From Bin5 sp965204705 (GTDB taxonomy: Bacteria; Chloroflexota; Anaerolineae; Caldilineales; Caldilineaceae), in NCBI GenBank assembly GCA_965204705.1, contig OZ242006.1, positions 2,232,001 through 2,296,000 of the forward strand: a DNA stretch of 64,000 nucleotides. Direction: 5' to 3'. This document shows, piece by piece, positions 28,961-37,583 of this stretch. The notes beneath the pieces were generated by a model, which was not told the DNA's origin, searched no databases, and worked only from the letters and a program-made list of their open reading frames with translations. A program made the position numbers and the translations under genes. Position 1 is the first letter of the stretch, and every line of letters starts with the position of its first letter.

Positions 28961-29938
28961 ATGACAGAAGGTACAGGAACTGTACAACAGGGCAGTGCCG
29001 CCGAAGCCAGCAAAAGGATTCCCACCAGGTCGAGGGAGCTCTCTACCTGGCAGGCAATGCGCCGCTCCTGGCAGGCCTACGCCCTGCTTGCCCCCATCTT
29101 CATCCTCCTCTTAATCTTCAACTACTACCCTCCTATCCTCGGCCTCCTGCGCGCCTTCTACCGCTGGCGACCCGGCGTCGAAGCCAGCTTCGTCGGCCTC
29201 CAGCATTTTGGCGTCTACTTCACCTCCCCCGAAACGGGCCGTGAACTCCTCAATATGTTCAAACTGCTCGCCTTCTTCTTTTTCTCAGGCGCAGTCGTCC
29301 CCTTCATCATGGCCGTTCTCATCTTCCGCATCCGAGACACCGAGTCCAAGGAGCTCTATCGCCTCTTTCTCATCATCCCCATGCTCGTCCCGCTCATCGT
29401 CGTCATTCTCCTCTGGAAACAGATCTACGACCCCAACCTCGGCGTCATTAACGGCCTGCTGGAACAGTTCGGGCTCGGATTCCTGGCACGCAACTGGCTT
29501 GGCGACACCGCCACCGCCCTTTACTCGATTATGTTTATGGGCTTCCCCTGGGTGTCAGGCGTCGGCACCCTCATCTATCTGGGAGGACTGGGCCAGATTT
29601 CCGAATCAATCTTTGACGCCTGCGAAGTCGATGGCTGCACCGGCCTCCGCCGCACCCTGCAGATCGATCTGCCTCTCGTACTGGGCCAGGTGCGCCTCAT
29701 GACGATTCTCGCCGTCATCGCCGGCGTCACCTCATTTCAGCAGATCCTGGTGCTGACCGACGGCGGACCCGGTTTTGCCACCATGGTGCCGGGCCTGACC
29801 ATGTTCCACAAGGCCTTCCGCACACAGCAGTTCGGCTACGCCGCTTCCATCGGCATGGTACTGTTTGTCATTACCTTCGCCGTGACCCTGGCGGTCAACC
29901 GCACTGTCCATCCCGCCGTGGAAGACGTCCGTCACTAG
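28961..29938 (+). CDS. Sugar ABC transporter permease (MalF type, operon 2)
   Basis: A 325-residue permease with hydrophobic helices from about residue 38 and the EAA loop 'FDACEVDGCTGLRRTLQIDLPL' (split: DACEVDGCTGL, LQIDLPL). 'LTDGGPGFATMVPGL' is typical of UgpA/MsmF proteins. ATG follows AGGGAGA. Paired with the next permease. Confidence 0.92.
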   Translation: MTEGTGTVQQGSAAEASKRIPTRSRELSTWQAMRRSWQAYALLAPIFILLLIFNYYPPILGLLRAFYRWRPGVEASFVGLQHFGVYFTSPETGRELLNMFKLLAFFFFSGAVVPFIMAVLIFRIRDTESKELYRLFLIIPMLVPLIVVILLWKQIYDPNLGVINGLLEQFGLGFLARNWLGDTATALYSIMFMGFPWVSGVGTLIYLGGLGQISESIFDACEVDGCTGLRRTLQIDLPLVLGQVRLMTILAVIAGVTSFQQILVLTDGGPGFATMVPGLTMFHKAFRTQQFGYAASIGMVLFVITFAVTLAVNRTVHPAVEDVRH

Positions 29939-29979
29939 CGCTCCCTGAGAAAGCAAAGGCACTGCAAGGAGATCCGCAA

Positions 29980-30876
29980 TTGAGCACCACAACCTCCACC
30001 CAGGCCGCACCGCCCACCAGGCGGCCTCTCCGGTACTACCAGATCGGATCGCACCTGTTCATCGCCGTGATGCTGCTGCTCTCTCTGATCCCCACCTACC
30101 TCCTGATCACCTGGTCCTTCAAGAACGGCCTCCAATACCGTTGGGAACGATGGGCCATCAGCTTCCCGCTGCGCTGGCGCAACTATGTCGCCGCCTGGGA
30201 CATCGTCGGCGACTACATGATCAACACCATTATCGTTGCCATCTTCGGCCTCATGGGAATGCTGCTGCTCTCGCTCATCGGCGGCTACGTCTTCGCCCGC
30301 ATGGACTTTCCCTTCCGCGAAATGCTCTACTACGCCATCATCGCCCTCCTGATGGTCCCCTGGGTTCTCTCCTTCATCCCCGCCTACATGGTCTACGTGC
30401 GCCTCGGCCTGCTGAACAACCGCTTGGCTTTGATTATCCCCGAGCTGGCAGGCGGCCCCATCTTCGGCATCTTCCTCATGCGCGCCTTCATCGCCGGCAT
30501 CCCGGAGGAGCTCTTCGAATCCGCCCGTTGTGACGGCGCCGGCGTCTTCGACCTCATCGGCCGTATCACCCTGCCGCTGTCACTGCCCGGGCTCGCCACC
30601 CTCGCCGTCCTCAACTTCATCGGCGTCTGGAACTCCTTCCTCTGGCCGCTGGTAATGATCCAGGACGACGAAAAACAAATGATCGCGGTCGGTCTCTACA
30701 AGCTGGCCCGGTCCGCAACCTCTGGCGGTGTCCCCGGCTGGACCAGCCAGGACTTCAGCGTTTGGGGCCCCCTCTATGCCGGCTACGTGATCGCTTCACT
30801 CCCCCTCGTTCTCCTGTTCATCGTCCTCGGTAAATTCTACGTCGAAGGCCTGGTCGACTCCGGCCTTAAGGTCTGA
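29980..30876 (+). CDS. Sugar ABC transporter permease (MalG type, operon 2)
   Basis: A 298-residue permease starting at TTG 29980, seven nt after AAGGAGAT; no ATG fits. EAA loop 'FESARCDGAGVFDLIGRITLPL' (split: ESARCDGAG, GRITLPL). Late 'PLYAGYVIASLPLVLLFIV' and 'YVEGLVDSGLKV' end are family-typical. Completes operon 2; no ATPase gene is near. Confidence 0.92.
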   Translation: MSTTTSTQAAPPTRRPLRYYQIGSHLFIAVMLLLSLIPTYLLITWSFKNGLQYRWERWAISFPLRWRNYVAAWDIVGDYMINTIIVAIFGLMGMLLLSLIGGYVFARMDFPFREMLYYAIIALLMVPWVLSFIPAYMVYVRLGLLNNRLALIIPELAGGPIFGIFLMRAFIAGIPEELFESARCDGAGVFDLIGRITLPLSLPGLATLAVLNFIGVWNSFLWPLVMIQDDEKQMIAVGLYKLARSATSGGVPGWTSQDFSVWGPLYAGYVIASLPLVLLFIVLGKFYVEGLVDSGLKV

Positions 30877-30962
30877 CACAATCCCGATACTTCCCAGCAG
30901 CGACGCGAACTTCTGGTCGCGAACTGCCCGCCGCTGCAAACCTGTCAGGAAAGCCAACTAAA

Positions 30963-32345
30963 ATGACAATCCCAACCCAGTCCATGTATTTCAAATCCAA
31001 AGGCGTCGACGCCCACTGGGATACCTGGATGTTCTACCACGAGGGCGCCTTCTATCTCTTCTACCTCATCACCGAATACAGCCCCGGCGAAGGCTTCGGC
31101 CTCGCCACCTCCCCCGACGGCGTAACCTGGACCGACCACGGCTGGGCCATCAAAGCCTCCGACAAAATGGTCACCTACCTCGGCACCGGCGCCGTCTGGA
31201 AATCACCCGACTTCGACAGCAGCGGCCGCTTCATCTGCAACTACTCCGAATGGCGCGTCGAAGAGGACGGCCGCCAGACCCAGAACATCTTCTTCGCCTG
31301 GAGCGAAGACCTCATGAACTGGACCAAATTCGGCGATGACCACATTTTCAAAGTCGACACACGCTACTACGAGCAGCACGGCCGCTGGGACTGCATCTTC
31401 CCCCTACCCCGCCCCGAGGGCGGCTACTACGGCTACTGGACCGCCACGCCCAAAGACGCCGTCGGCTTCGGCTTCGGCCGCAGCGAGGACGGCGTCCACT
31501 GGGAGGCCCTCCCCTCCCCCGAGCTCGTCTGGGAGGGCGCCGACCCGCCCCACAGCATGGAAGCCGGCGCGGTCGCCGAGTTCAACGGCAAATACTACGC
31601 CATCGTCGGCCAGGGCTCCAGGACCATGAAGACCATGATCGCCGACAACCCCGCCGGCCCCTACACCGTCGCCCCCGCCAACTACGCTCTCCTCGAAAAC
31701 TCCGGCGAGCACAAGCACACATACTTCGCCCGCTTCCTCCGCACACCCGACGCCATCCTAGTCAACCATCACGCCGTAACCCGCTTCCAGCTCGACACCG
31801 GCCGCGACATCTGCTATTGGGCGCCCCTCAAAAGAGCCTTCGTCGACGACGCCGGCACCCTCTGGTTCGGCTACTGGCAAGGCAACGAAGCCCTCAAGAA
31901 AAACCCCGTCTCCACGCAATTCGCCGCCGCCAGCGAACGCGTCCAAATGGCAGACGAATTGGTAGACACCGCAGGTGGTGTAGTAATCGAAGGCAGCGTC
32001 ACGCTCCCCGCAGCCGACCTGCCCGAACCGCACTGGCCCGGCCTCTACATTGAATATGAATCCGGCCAGGGCAGTTACATTCAGGTGGGAGCCGCGGGCC
32101 TCACCCATTTCGGTCTGATGTCAGAGGTTGATGACAATTCCAGTCGAGAGGACGTCATGGTCCGCGACTGGCCGTTCGCCAGCACAGTCCGATTCCGAAC
32201 GCTGCTAAAGGAATCAGTCCTCGAATTCTATCTTGACGACCTCCTGATTCAGTCCTACAGCTTGCCGGCGGAGGCCACCGGCCGCATCGGCCTCCTGAAC
32301 CAGACAGGTCTGATGCAAGACGTCCAGATCTGGAACGCCGTCTGA
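30963..32345 (+). CDS. Five-bladed beta-propeller glycosidase-like protein (GH43/GH32 type)
   Basis: A 460-residue protein. Residues about 1-330 form repeated propeller blades with 'HWDTWMFYHEGAFYLFYL', 'GFGLATSPDGVTWTDHGWA', 'GAVWKSPDF', 'FFAWSEDLMNWTKFGDDH', 'GFGRSEDGVHWEALPSP', all patterns of the GH43/GH32/GH68 superfamily. Residues about 345-460 form a laminin-G-like sandwich (concanavalin fold), as in GH32 enzymes. No signal peptide, so acts on imported oligosaccharides. It directly follows ABC operon 2, implying that the importer supplies its substrate. Exact glycan not readable; an inactive binding protein is also possible. Confidence 0.75.
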   Translation: MTIPTQSMYFKSKGVDAHWDTWMFYHEGAFYLFYLITEYSPGEGFGLATSPDGVTWTDHGWAIKASDKMVTYLGTGAVWKSPDFDSSGRFICNYSEWRVEEDGRQTQNIFFAWSEDLMNWTKFGDDHIFKVDTRYYEQHGRWDCIFPLPRPEGGYYGYWTATPKDAVGFGFGRSEDGVHWEALPSPELVWEGADPPHSMEAGAVAEFNGKYYAIVGQGSRTMKTMIADNPAGPYTVAPANYALLENSGEHKHTYFARFLRTPDAILVNHHAVTRFQLDTGRDICYWAPLKRAFVDDAGTLWFGYWQGNEALKKNPVSTQFAAASERVQMADELVDTAGGVVIEGSVTLPAADLPEPHWPGLYIEYESGQGSYIQVGAAGLTHFGLMSEVDDNSSREDVMVRDWPFASTVRFRTLLKESVLEFYLDDLLIQSYSLPAEATGRIGLLNQTGLMQDVQIWNAV

Positions 32346-32360
32346 AAAAATCAGACGGCG
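32336..32360 (+). terminator. Perfect 10-bp hairpin across a stop codon
   Basis: CGCCGTCTGA (32336-32345, ending in the TGA stop) pairs with TCAGACGGCG (32351-32360), loop AAAAA. No T-run follows, so it may protect or pause the transcript rather than end it. Confidence 0.5.
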
Positions 32361-32415
32361 CTTCGCAGGACCTGCATCTCTATGCCCACATGACTTCCCT
32401 GATAAGATCATACCC

Positions 32416-33270
32416 ATGACACTTGTCCTGACACCCGACCAATGTGCCTTCTATGAAGCTAAAGGCTACCTCCACGCCCCCGCAGTCATCCCACATGACC
32501 TGCTTGCCCTCATGCAAACAGTCCTCTCCCGCTGGGCAGACGACACCATCAACGCCTGGCAGTCCGAAGGCCTAATCGGCGACCCCCGCCCAGACCTCGA
32601 CCTCCAGCACCGACTCGCCCACCTCTGGGAAGCCGCCGGCAGGCCCCAATACATCCGCAGCCCCCGCCGCGACCTCGTCAGCCGCGAAATGTTCGACATC
32701 CTCCTCCACCCCGCCCTCCTCGCCCTCGCGCAGGACCTCCTCACCACATCCGAAATCTCCGTCCACGGCATCTTCAACGCCCGTCCCAAGCTCCCCGACC
32801 AGATCTGGACTCAGACCCCCTGGCACCAGGACGCCCAATACTATCGCGACGCCGAACAGGTGCACGTAACCTCAATCTGGATGCCCATTCAGCCCGTCAC
32901 CGAGCACAACAGCTGCCTGCAGGTCGCCCCCGGCCTCCACCGCGGACCCCTCCACGAAGGCTGGAACGACCCGGAAACCGGCTTCCTCGGCCTCGCGCCC
33001 GAAGTGCGCGATGCCCTGAAGGGCGTATCGGTCGAAATGGAACCCGGCGACGCCCTCTGCTTCACCCAGATCACCCCCCACCGCGCCCTCCCCAACCGCT
33101 CCAACCAGGTCCGCTGGTCCATCGACGTCCGCTACGAACCCACCGCCCAGGCCACCGCTGCCGGCCAAAAGCAGGGCTTCGTCGCCCACAGCCCTGACGA
33201 CCCTAGTGCCGTTCCCACCTATGAGCAATGGCTGAAAAAGTGGGAGGAGATCCCTTCGGGAAGCTACTGA
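32416..33270 (+). CDS. Phytanoyl-CoA dioxygenase family protein (PhyH 2)
   Basis: A 284-residue Fe(II)/2-oxoglutarate oxygenase with H137-Q-D139 ('PWHQDAQYY'), H222 ('TPHRALPN') and R233 ('NQVRWSIDVRY'). 'HNSCLQVAPGLH' is the family mid-motif. Follows the glycosidase-like gene and precedes PhyH 3; PhyH 2 and 3 share the C-terminal 'NQVRWSID' block, so a tandem duplication with divergence is likely. Confidence 0.9.
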   Translation: MTLVLTPDQCAFYEAKGYLHAPAVIPHDLLALMQTVLSRWADDTINAWQSEGLIGDPRPDLDLQHRLAHLWEAAGRPQYIRSPRRDLVSREMFDILLHPALLALAQDLLTTSEISVHGIFNARPKLPDQIWTQTPWHQDAQYYRDAEQVHVTSIWMPIQPVTEHNSCLQVAPGLHRGPLHEGWNDPETGFLGLAPEVRDALKGVSVEMEPGDALCFTQITPHRALPNRSNQVRWSIDVRYEPTAQATAAGQKQGFVAHSPDDPSAVPTYEQWLKKWEEIPSGSY

Positions 33271-33373
33271 CCGAGCGTTTCTCTATCCTCGGCTAGGGCG
33301 GTATAATTCCACGAAACCGACCGACCGCCACTGCCCGCGCTTGCAGGAAGCCACACCACCCGGACCCGCCACC

Positions 33374-34339
33374 ATGAGCCTGACACCGACCGAACTCGCC
33401 AAATTCCACCGCCAAGGCTACCTCGTCAAGCCCGGCCTCTACTCAGCGGCCGACCTCGAGCCCCTTCAGGACTCCCTCACCGAAATCATCGATCAAAGTG
33501 CCCGCGACCTCCAGGCACAAGGCAAACTGACCGACATCCACGCCGATAAACCCTTCGGCCGCCGCCTGTCCAGCATCTACCTTGAAAACAAAGAAGCCGG
33601 CGAAGAGATAACCAGAATCGTTATGGGCAAAGGCGGCGGAGGCTACAACGGCTCTGCCATGCTGCAAACCATTCGCCACCCGGCTCTGCTCTCCTGTATC
33701 GAAAGCCTGATCGGCCCCGATATCGTCGGCTCATCCGTCTACCGCATCCGACCCAAACTGCCCGGCTGGGACCGCGGCGAAGTCCCATGGCACCAGGACG
33801 CCGGCTACACCCTCGCCCACTGCGACCGCCATCTCATCGTCACCTGCTGGGTCCCTCTCGTCGACGCCACCCTCGAAAACGGCTGCCTCCACGTCATCCC
33901 AACCGTGCACAAGACCGGCATCCTCCGCCACTACACCGGCGGCCACGCCGGCTTCCTCGAAGTCCCGGACGAAGAGTTGCCCACAGTCGAACCGGTCCCC
34001 GTCCCCATGAAGGCCGGCGACGCCCTCCTCCTCACCAACCTCACCCCCCACGCCTCCTTCGAAAACCAGACCAACCAGGTCCGCTGGAGCATCGACCTGC
34101 GCTACCAGAGCGCTAACGTACCCAACAACGTCGAAGAAGAACCCGCCGCCTACACGCCCGAACGCGACCCCGTCACCATGGCCTGCTACCCCCCCGAAGC
34201 CGACTTCGTAATCCGCGATCCAAGCGACCCCTCCCGCGAAGTCCACTCCGCCGACCAGTTCCGGCAACTCCGCCAGCGCTACGAAACATCCCGCCCCGAC
34301 GCCCCCGGCCGCGGCTGGACTCCCCTCCAGGAGCGCTGA
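33374..34339 (+). CDS. Phytanoyl-CoA dioxygenase family protein (PhyH 3)
   Basis: A 321-residue oxygenase; H140-Q-D142 ('PWHQDAGYT'), H226 ('TPHASFEN') and R237. Longer C-terminal tail than PhyH 2. Start chosen at ATG 33374, since residues before it (from TTG 33341) are Pro-rich and unlike the family. A TATAAT box at 33302-33307 lies upstream, without an obvious -35. Confidence 0.9.
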   Translation: MSLTPTELAKFHRQGYLVKPGLYSAADLEPLQDSLTEIIDQSARDLQAQGKLTDIHADKPFGRRLSSIYLENKEAGEEITRIVMGKGGGGYNGSAMLQTIRHPALLSCIESLIGPDIVGSSVYRIRPKLPGWDRGEVPWHQDAGYTLAHCDRHLIVTCWVPLVDATLENGCLHVIPTVHKTGILRHYTGGHAGFLEVPDEELPTVEPVPVPMKAGDALLLTNLTPHASFENQTNQVRWSIDLRYQSANVPNNVEEEPAAYTPERDPVTMACYPPEADFVIRDPSDPSREVHSADQFRQLRQRYETSRPDAPGRGWTPLQER

Positions 34340-34515
34340 CACAACTCAGTAAGAAATGGCACAACCAGTCCACCCATCAACCCGAACCCAATACCCGGTC
34401 CGATAGGGCCCCGAAATATTAGGACTCGCTGATGTCTGTCAGAAAAGCCATCTGCGGGAGCAAACTGCTTTCCGACGAAGGACTACGCAGCCAGGCAGAA
34501 AATCCCCGACGCCCC

Positions 34516-34733
34516 TTCGGTGTTCTCCGTGACGCTTCGCCTGACTACACAGATCAAAGAAAGGCGTTCTCCGCGCCCCTCAGCGTCCTCCGCGGACAAA
34601 AGAGGTGTTCTTCGCGGCTCTTCGCGTTCCTTCGCGGATCAGGGAAACGTGTACTCCGCGTCCTCCGCGGACAGCAAGAGATGATCTTCGAGCCCCTTCA
34701 CGCCCCTTCGCGTAACTTTGCGGATTAAAGAAA
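34516..34733 (+). repeat. TTCGCGG/CTCCGCGG modular repeat, array 1
   Basis: Iterations of 'GGTGTTCTTCGCGG' and 'CTTCGCGGATCA' like blocks separated by AAAG. Same family as arrays at 41572, 43345, 44923, 51283, 55372, 57981 and 60790. Not coding: reading frames through it are repeat translations. Confidence 0.8.
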
Positions 34734-34741
34734 GGGATTTA

Positions 34742-34924
34742 TATACTTGACGGCCCAAATTACTGAAAACGGGTGTATCCCAAAATGGGGGTGAGATATA
34801 CTGAGAGTGAGCGAGGGAGAGCGGTGAGATAGAGAAAGGGAAGGAAGGGAATGGGACGGAAACGGAGTCAGGGGGAGTTTGAGGGTTCGGCGGGGGAGAT
34901 GCACAATATACTTGACGGCCCAAA
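34742..34924 (+). repeat. Two 19-bp direct repeats containing TTGACG
   Basis: ATATACTTGACGGCCCAAA at 34742-34760 and 34906-34924, with a purine-rich GAGGGAG-like stretch between. The second copy supplies the -35 of the promoter before the transposase; the first has no matching -10. The region 34340-35082 otherwise holds no gene. Confidence 0.85.
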
Positions 34925-34940
34925 ATGCTTATGGTAGATT
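34912..34940 (+). promoter_or_regulatory. Putative promoter of the transposase fragment
   Basis: -35 TTGACG (34912-34917), 17-nt spacer, -10 TAGATT (34935-34940). Confidence 0.45.
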
Positions 34941-35082
34941 AAGGATATGATTCAAGGTGCGGCGCTGTCAAGGCCATACCCAGTCATGTGTGAAGTTGGG
35001 ACGATGTCGATGATTAGCTGCCACCGGCTCCGGTCGATGAGCGCAAGCAAAGTCACGTCATCGAACCCAATGGAGGAGCCAC

Positions 35083-35337
35083 ATGACTGCAAAGAAAGAC
35101 AACGGCACGATCAGCACCTTTGAATTCTTCGCGAAATTCCCCAACGAGCGGGCCGACATAAAGTACATCGAAAGCCGTCGATGGCCTGACGGTATTCGTT
35201 GCCCGCACTGTGGTAGTGACCGAACCTCTCGTCAACGCAAATACCAGTACCATCGGTGCAAAGACAAAGGCTGCCGCAAGAGATTCACTGTCAGGATCGG
35301 CACAATCTTTGAAGATTCTCCTATACCTCTGCACTGA
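35083..35337 (+). pseudogene. IS1595-family transposase, truncated N-terminus
   Basis: Eighty-four residues carrying the N-terminal zinc-ribbon of IS1595/ISXO2-like transposases: 'FFAKFPNERADIKYIESRRW', 'GIRCPHCGS', then 'YHRCKDKGCRKRFTVRIGT' with the second cysteine pair. GGAGGAG precedes ATG 35083. The chain stops at the point where the family continues into a helix-turn-helix and DDE domain, exactly at the start of the 81-bp repeat at 35336. So the gene is broken by that repeat, not just incomplete. Confidence 0.85.
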
Positions 35338-35416
35338 CCTGCCCCCGACTTTTGTACCACCCGTTATGTTAGTCCGGCAAGCACGGGGACAGGGTCGGCC
35401 GGCAAGAGGGCCTCAA
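35336..35416 (+). repeat. 81-bp inverted repeat, left copy
   Basis: Starts GACCTGCCCCCGAC and ends GAGGGCCTCAA. Matches the reverse complement of 41490-41570 at 75 of 81 positions. It truncates the transposase and contains the stop of the Cache protein gene on the other strand. Confidence 0.9.
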
Positions 35417-36703
35417 GCGCCGGCGGCCGGTAGCCCAGAGAGCTGTGCCGATATAGATGCCGGAGCCGATGACGGCCTTCTGATCCGAGTTGGGCACCGG
35501 GAAGCTCACGGCGTAGCCGAACTTCGGCGAACCGGTCTCCTCGTCTCCTTCAATGGCCGGGTTATCGTAGTGATATCGCAGAAAACTCTTACCGTCGCGC
35601 CGTGCGACGCCAATCAGCAACTCCGCGAACCTCACCCCCTTGGAGTCCGTCCTCGTCATGTCCGTGGTTTGGCCTTCGCGAAAGGGCTCGGACCCGTGAA
35701 ACAGGGTGACGCCACCGCCACTCACGACATACAGGTATATGGAACCTGCCTTCCAGTCCCCTCCTTCCACCCGGAGGGCGTTTCTGACACTGACGAAGGA
35801 GCTATCGCCTGCGGACTTGACGGCCTCCTGAAAGATCTTGGCCGCCGCTTCCACAAAGGCGATGAGGGTCTCGCGGTCCACGACTTCCGAAGCGGTGACC
35901 TCAGGCTTCGGAAGATCCGCGATCTGGATTTGGACATGGGAAACGTCCTGCGAGTAGCCACCGACCAGCACGAATCGTGATCCGGTGACCCCGGCGATGT
36001 ATTCGACAGCGTATGCCGTCTTCAACCCATCGTCGTAGTATTCGACGAAACCCCCGCCTTGGGCAGCGGCCGCGAAGAGTTCCTTGACAACCTTTGTTCC
36101 GCGTTCGTCTTCGACGCCGATCAGGTTCTTGTCTTCCGCGTCTCGGTCGTTCCCGTGAGTGAACACGTCTCCGTTCTTGAAGAAGAGGATGAGGAACGTC
36201 GAGCCGGATTTCCAGTCGCCCTCCATTTTCAGCCTCTCCCTGAGCTTCGCTGCTTCGTTCAAGTCTGAGATCGCCTCGATATGCGCCTTCGCGCCGAGGA
36301 CGAAGGCCTTGAGACTTTCGGGGTCCGTCACCTGGGCGGCGGTTACCTTGCCTATTGCGGCCTCACTGTCGCTGATCGGAGCTATCGGCTGGCAGGCCGC
36401 CAAGGCTATCCCTAACGACGCGACAATTGCGTTCTTGACAAATGATCGTCGGGAAAATGTATAATTGCCGTCGCTTTTGTTCGTCATTTCTCCTCCTCCT
36501 TCATCGCCTACGTTGGACGAAAGTTCAGATTCACTAACTAGCGGCGCAGTGACAATCCCCAGCCCATCAACGACCTCAGCCAGTTTTCCCATGATTTGCC
36601 CCATCTCAGTCATCTCCGCCCTGCTCTCTCTCCCCTCCTGAATCAGCAGGGAAAGATTGCGCTCCATGCGTGCTTCCCATTCCGGCTTTTTCTTCTTCAT
36701 CAT
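35369..36703 (-). CDS. Double Cache-domain Tat/lipoprotein (with in-frame N-terminal extension)
   Basis: From the internal ATG 36487 this is a 372-residue exported protein: twin arginine (SRRSFVKN), lipobox LAAC, then two Cache-like ligand-sensing domains, each with a 'GGGFVEYYDDG' or 'GKSFLRYHYDNP' style motif. The frame also runs upstream to ATG 36703, adding 72 charged coiled-coil residues ('KPEWEARMERNLSLLIQEG'), which would bury the export signal; both starts have strong GGAGG sites. Thus either two overlapping products or a former small gene fused in frame. The last about 16 codons lie in the 81-bp repeat, so the natural C-terminus is probably replaced. No kinase or methyl-accepting part is present. 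Confidence 0.7.
   Translation of the reverse strand: MMKKKKPEWEARMERNLSLLIQEGRESRAEMTEMGQIMGKLAEVVDGLGIVTAPLVSESELSSNVGDEGGGEMTNKSDGNYTFSRRSFVKNAIVASLGIALAACQPIAPISDSEAAIGKVTAAQVTDPESLKAFVLGAKAHIEAISDLNEAAKLRERLKMEGDWKSGSTFLILFFKNGDVFTHGNDRDAEDKNLIGVEDERGTKVVKELFAAAAQGGGFVEYYDDGLKTAYAVEYIAGVTGSRFVLVGGYSQDVSHVQIQIADLPKPEVTASEVVDRETLIAFVEAAAKIFQEAVKSAGDSSFVSVRNALRVEGGDWKAGSIYLYVVSGGGVTLFHGSEPFREGQTTDMTRTDSKGVRFAELLIGVARRDGKSFLRYHYDNPAIEGDEETGSPKFGYAVSFPVPNSDQKAVIGSGIYIGTALWATGRRRLRPSCRPTLSPCLPD
36490..36501 (-). promoter_or_regulatory. Internal ribosome site for the Tat/Cache protein
   Basis: GGAGGAGGAGA just upstream of the in-frame ATG at 36487 supports an internal start giving the exported form. 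Confidence 0.7.
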
Positions 36704-36807
36704 TCCTCCTCCTCATCCCGCATGGGAGTCTTGCCCAGGCCCACGAACGCACGCGAGCAAACCACCAGAACAGCAGCCATCAGGAACACGAGATCAGTGG
36801 GCGTCAA
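36700..36807 (-). CDS. Predicted 35-residue single-span peptide
   Basis: TTG start at 36807 overlaps the TGA of the preceding mini-ORF (TTGA), with GAGGTG 5 nt before. It encodes a hydrophobic stretch (LVFLMAAVLVVCSRAFVGLG) then an acidic tail, and its TGA overlaps the twin ATGATG start of the next gene. The overlaps and TM-like content suggest a real coupled peptide, but no homologue is known to me. Confidence 0.4.
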   Translation of the reverse strand: MTPTDLVFLMAAVLVVCSRAFVGLGKTPMRDEEEE

Positions 36808-36956
36808 TAGAGCACCTCTATCCCGTAGGCGTCAAGGCTGCAACCGTTCCACCATTCCAGAACATTCGCCCCTGCGCCGGATGAAGCGCGAATCAGGTAT
36901 TGAATCAGCACCCCTCCAGATTCATGAATCCACACACTGGTAACCTTGATCTCCAT
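36804..36956 (-). CDS. Small hypothetical protein, 50 residues
   Basis: ATG 36956 preceded by AAAGAGGGA at 5-6 nt. Encodes 'MEIKVTSVWIHESGG' and 'GANVLEWWNGCSLDAYG'; no known motif. It heads a run of end-overlapping ORFs toward the Cache gene. Confidence 0.4.
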   Translation of the reverse strand: MEIKVTSVWIHESGGVLIQYLIRASSGAGANVLEWWNGCSLDAYGIEVLY

Positions 36957-37034
36957 CGGCGTCCCTCTTTCGGAGGATAAGGAATCCCACGTTTCGGATC
37001 GCATGTGCATCACATTTGTCGTGCTGACATTTGG

Positions 37035-37583
37035 TCACTCTGTTCCACGCACCTTATAGGCAGTAAAGATGGCTGACGCTCCTGCTATGAACGCCCAATA
37101 GGGAAGGAGGAGAAGGATGACCGCTTGAGTAACAAGCGGATTGAAAATCACGGCCACGCCGAATATGGTGTAAAAGATACCCAGGACAGTTCCTCCCCAA
37201 TGTCGTCTCTTATTGCTTCCAGAAAAGATATGGATTACGCCGACTACAACGGCGGCAAAACCCATGATGAAGGTCAAATATGTACCAACTAACAGACCAC
37301 TTACTATGGGGTGCCCCAAGACGAAGAATCCTGCTGCCATGCTGACAACCGCACTGACGATCATCCATATCCGGGAACCCTCTGGGCGACCGACAAACCC
37401 CTCAAAAAGATCGAAGATGCCCCCAACAAGCCAATAGGCTCCTAGAAATTGAATTACGCCCAGCAAAGTAGCACCACGTCCCCAGGCAAACATCATCAGG
37501 CCAAAAATGACAAGAAGAATGCCGCGTACCAGCGGCATCCACCAGAGCGTGGCCGTTGATACCAACGGTTCCTTAGTCTCCAT
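37035..37583 (-). CDS. HdeD/DUF308-family membrane protein
   Basis: A 182-residue protein with six hydrophobic helices: 'WMPLVRGILLVIFGLMMFAW', 'LGAYWLVGGIFDLFEGF', 'AAGFFVLGHPIVSGLLVG', 'GTVLGIFYTIFGVAVIFNP'. Matches the HdeD (acid-resistance membrane protein) family in length and pattern. GGAGGGGAC precedes ATG. Function in non-enteric bacteria is unknown; stress response is inferred from the family. Confidence 0.88.
   Translation of the reverse strand: METKEPLVSTATLWWMPLVRGILLVIFGLMMFAWGRGATLLGVIQFLGAYWLVGGIFDLFEGFVGRPEGSRIWMIVSAVVSMAAGFFVLGHPIVSGLLVGTYLTFIMGFAAVVVGVIHIFSGSNKRRHWGGTVLGIFYTIFGVAVIFNPLVTQAVILLLLPYWAFIAGASAIFTAYKVRGTE

Noticed and set aside
35210..35980. Plus-strand frame opposite the Cache gene
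   Set aside because: Shadow of the minus-strand Cache gene; begins inside the transposase fragment.
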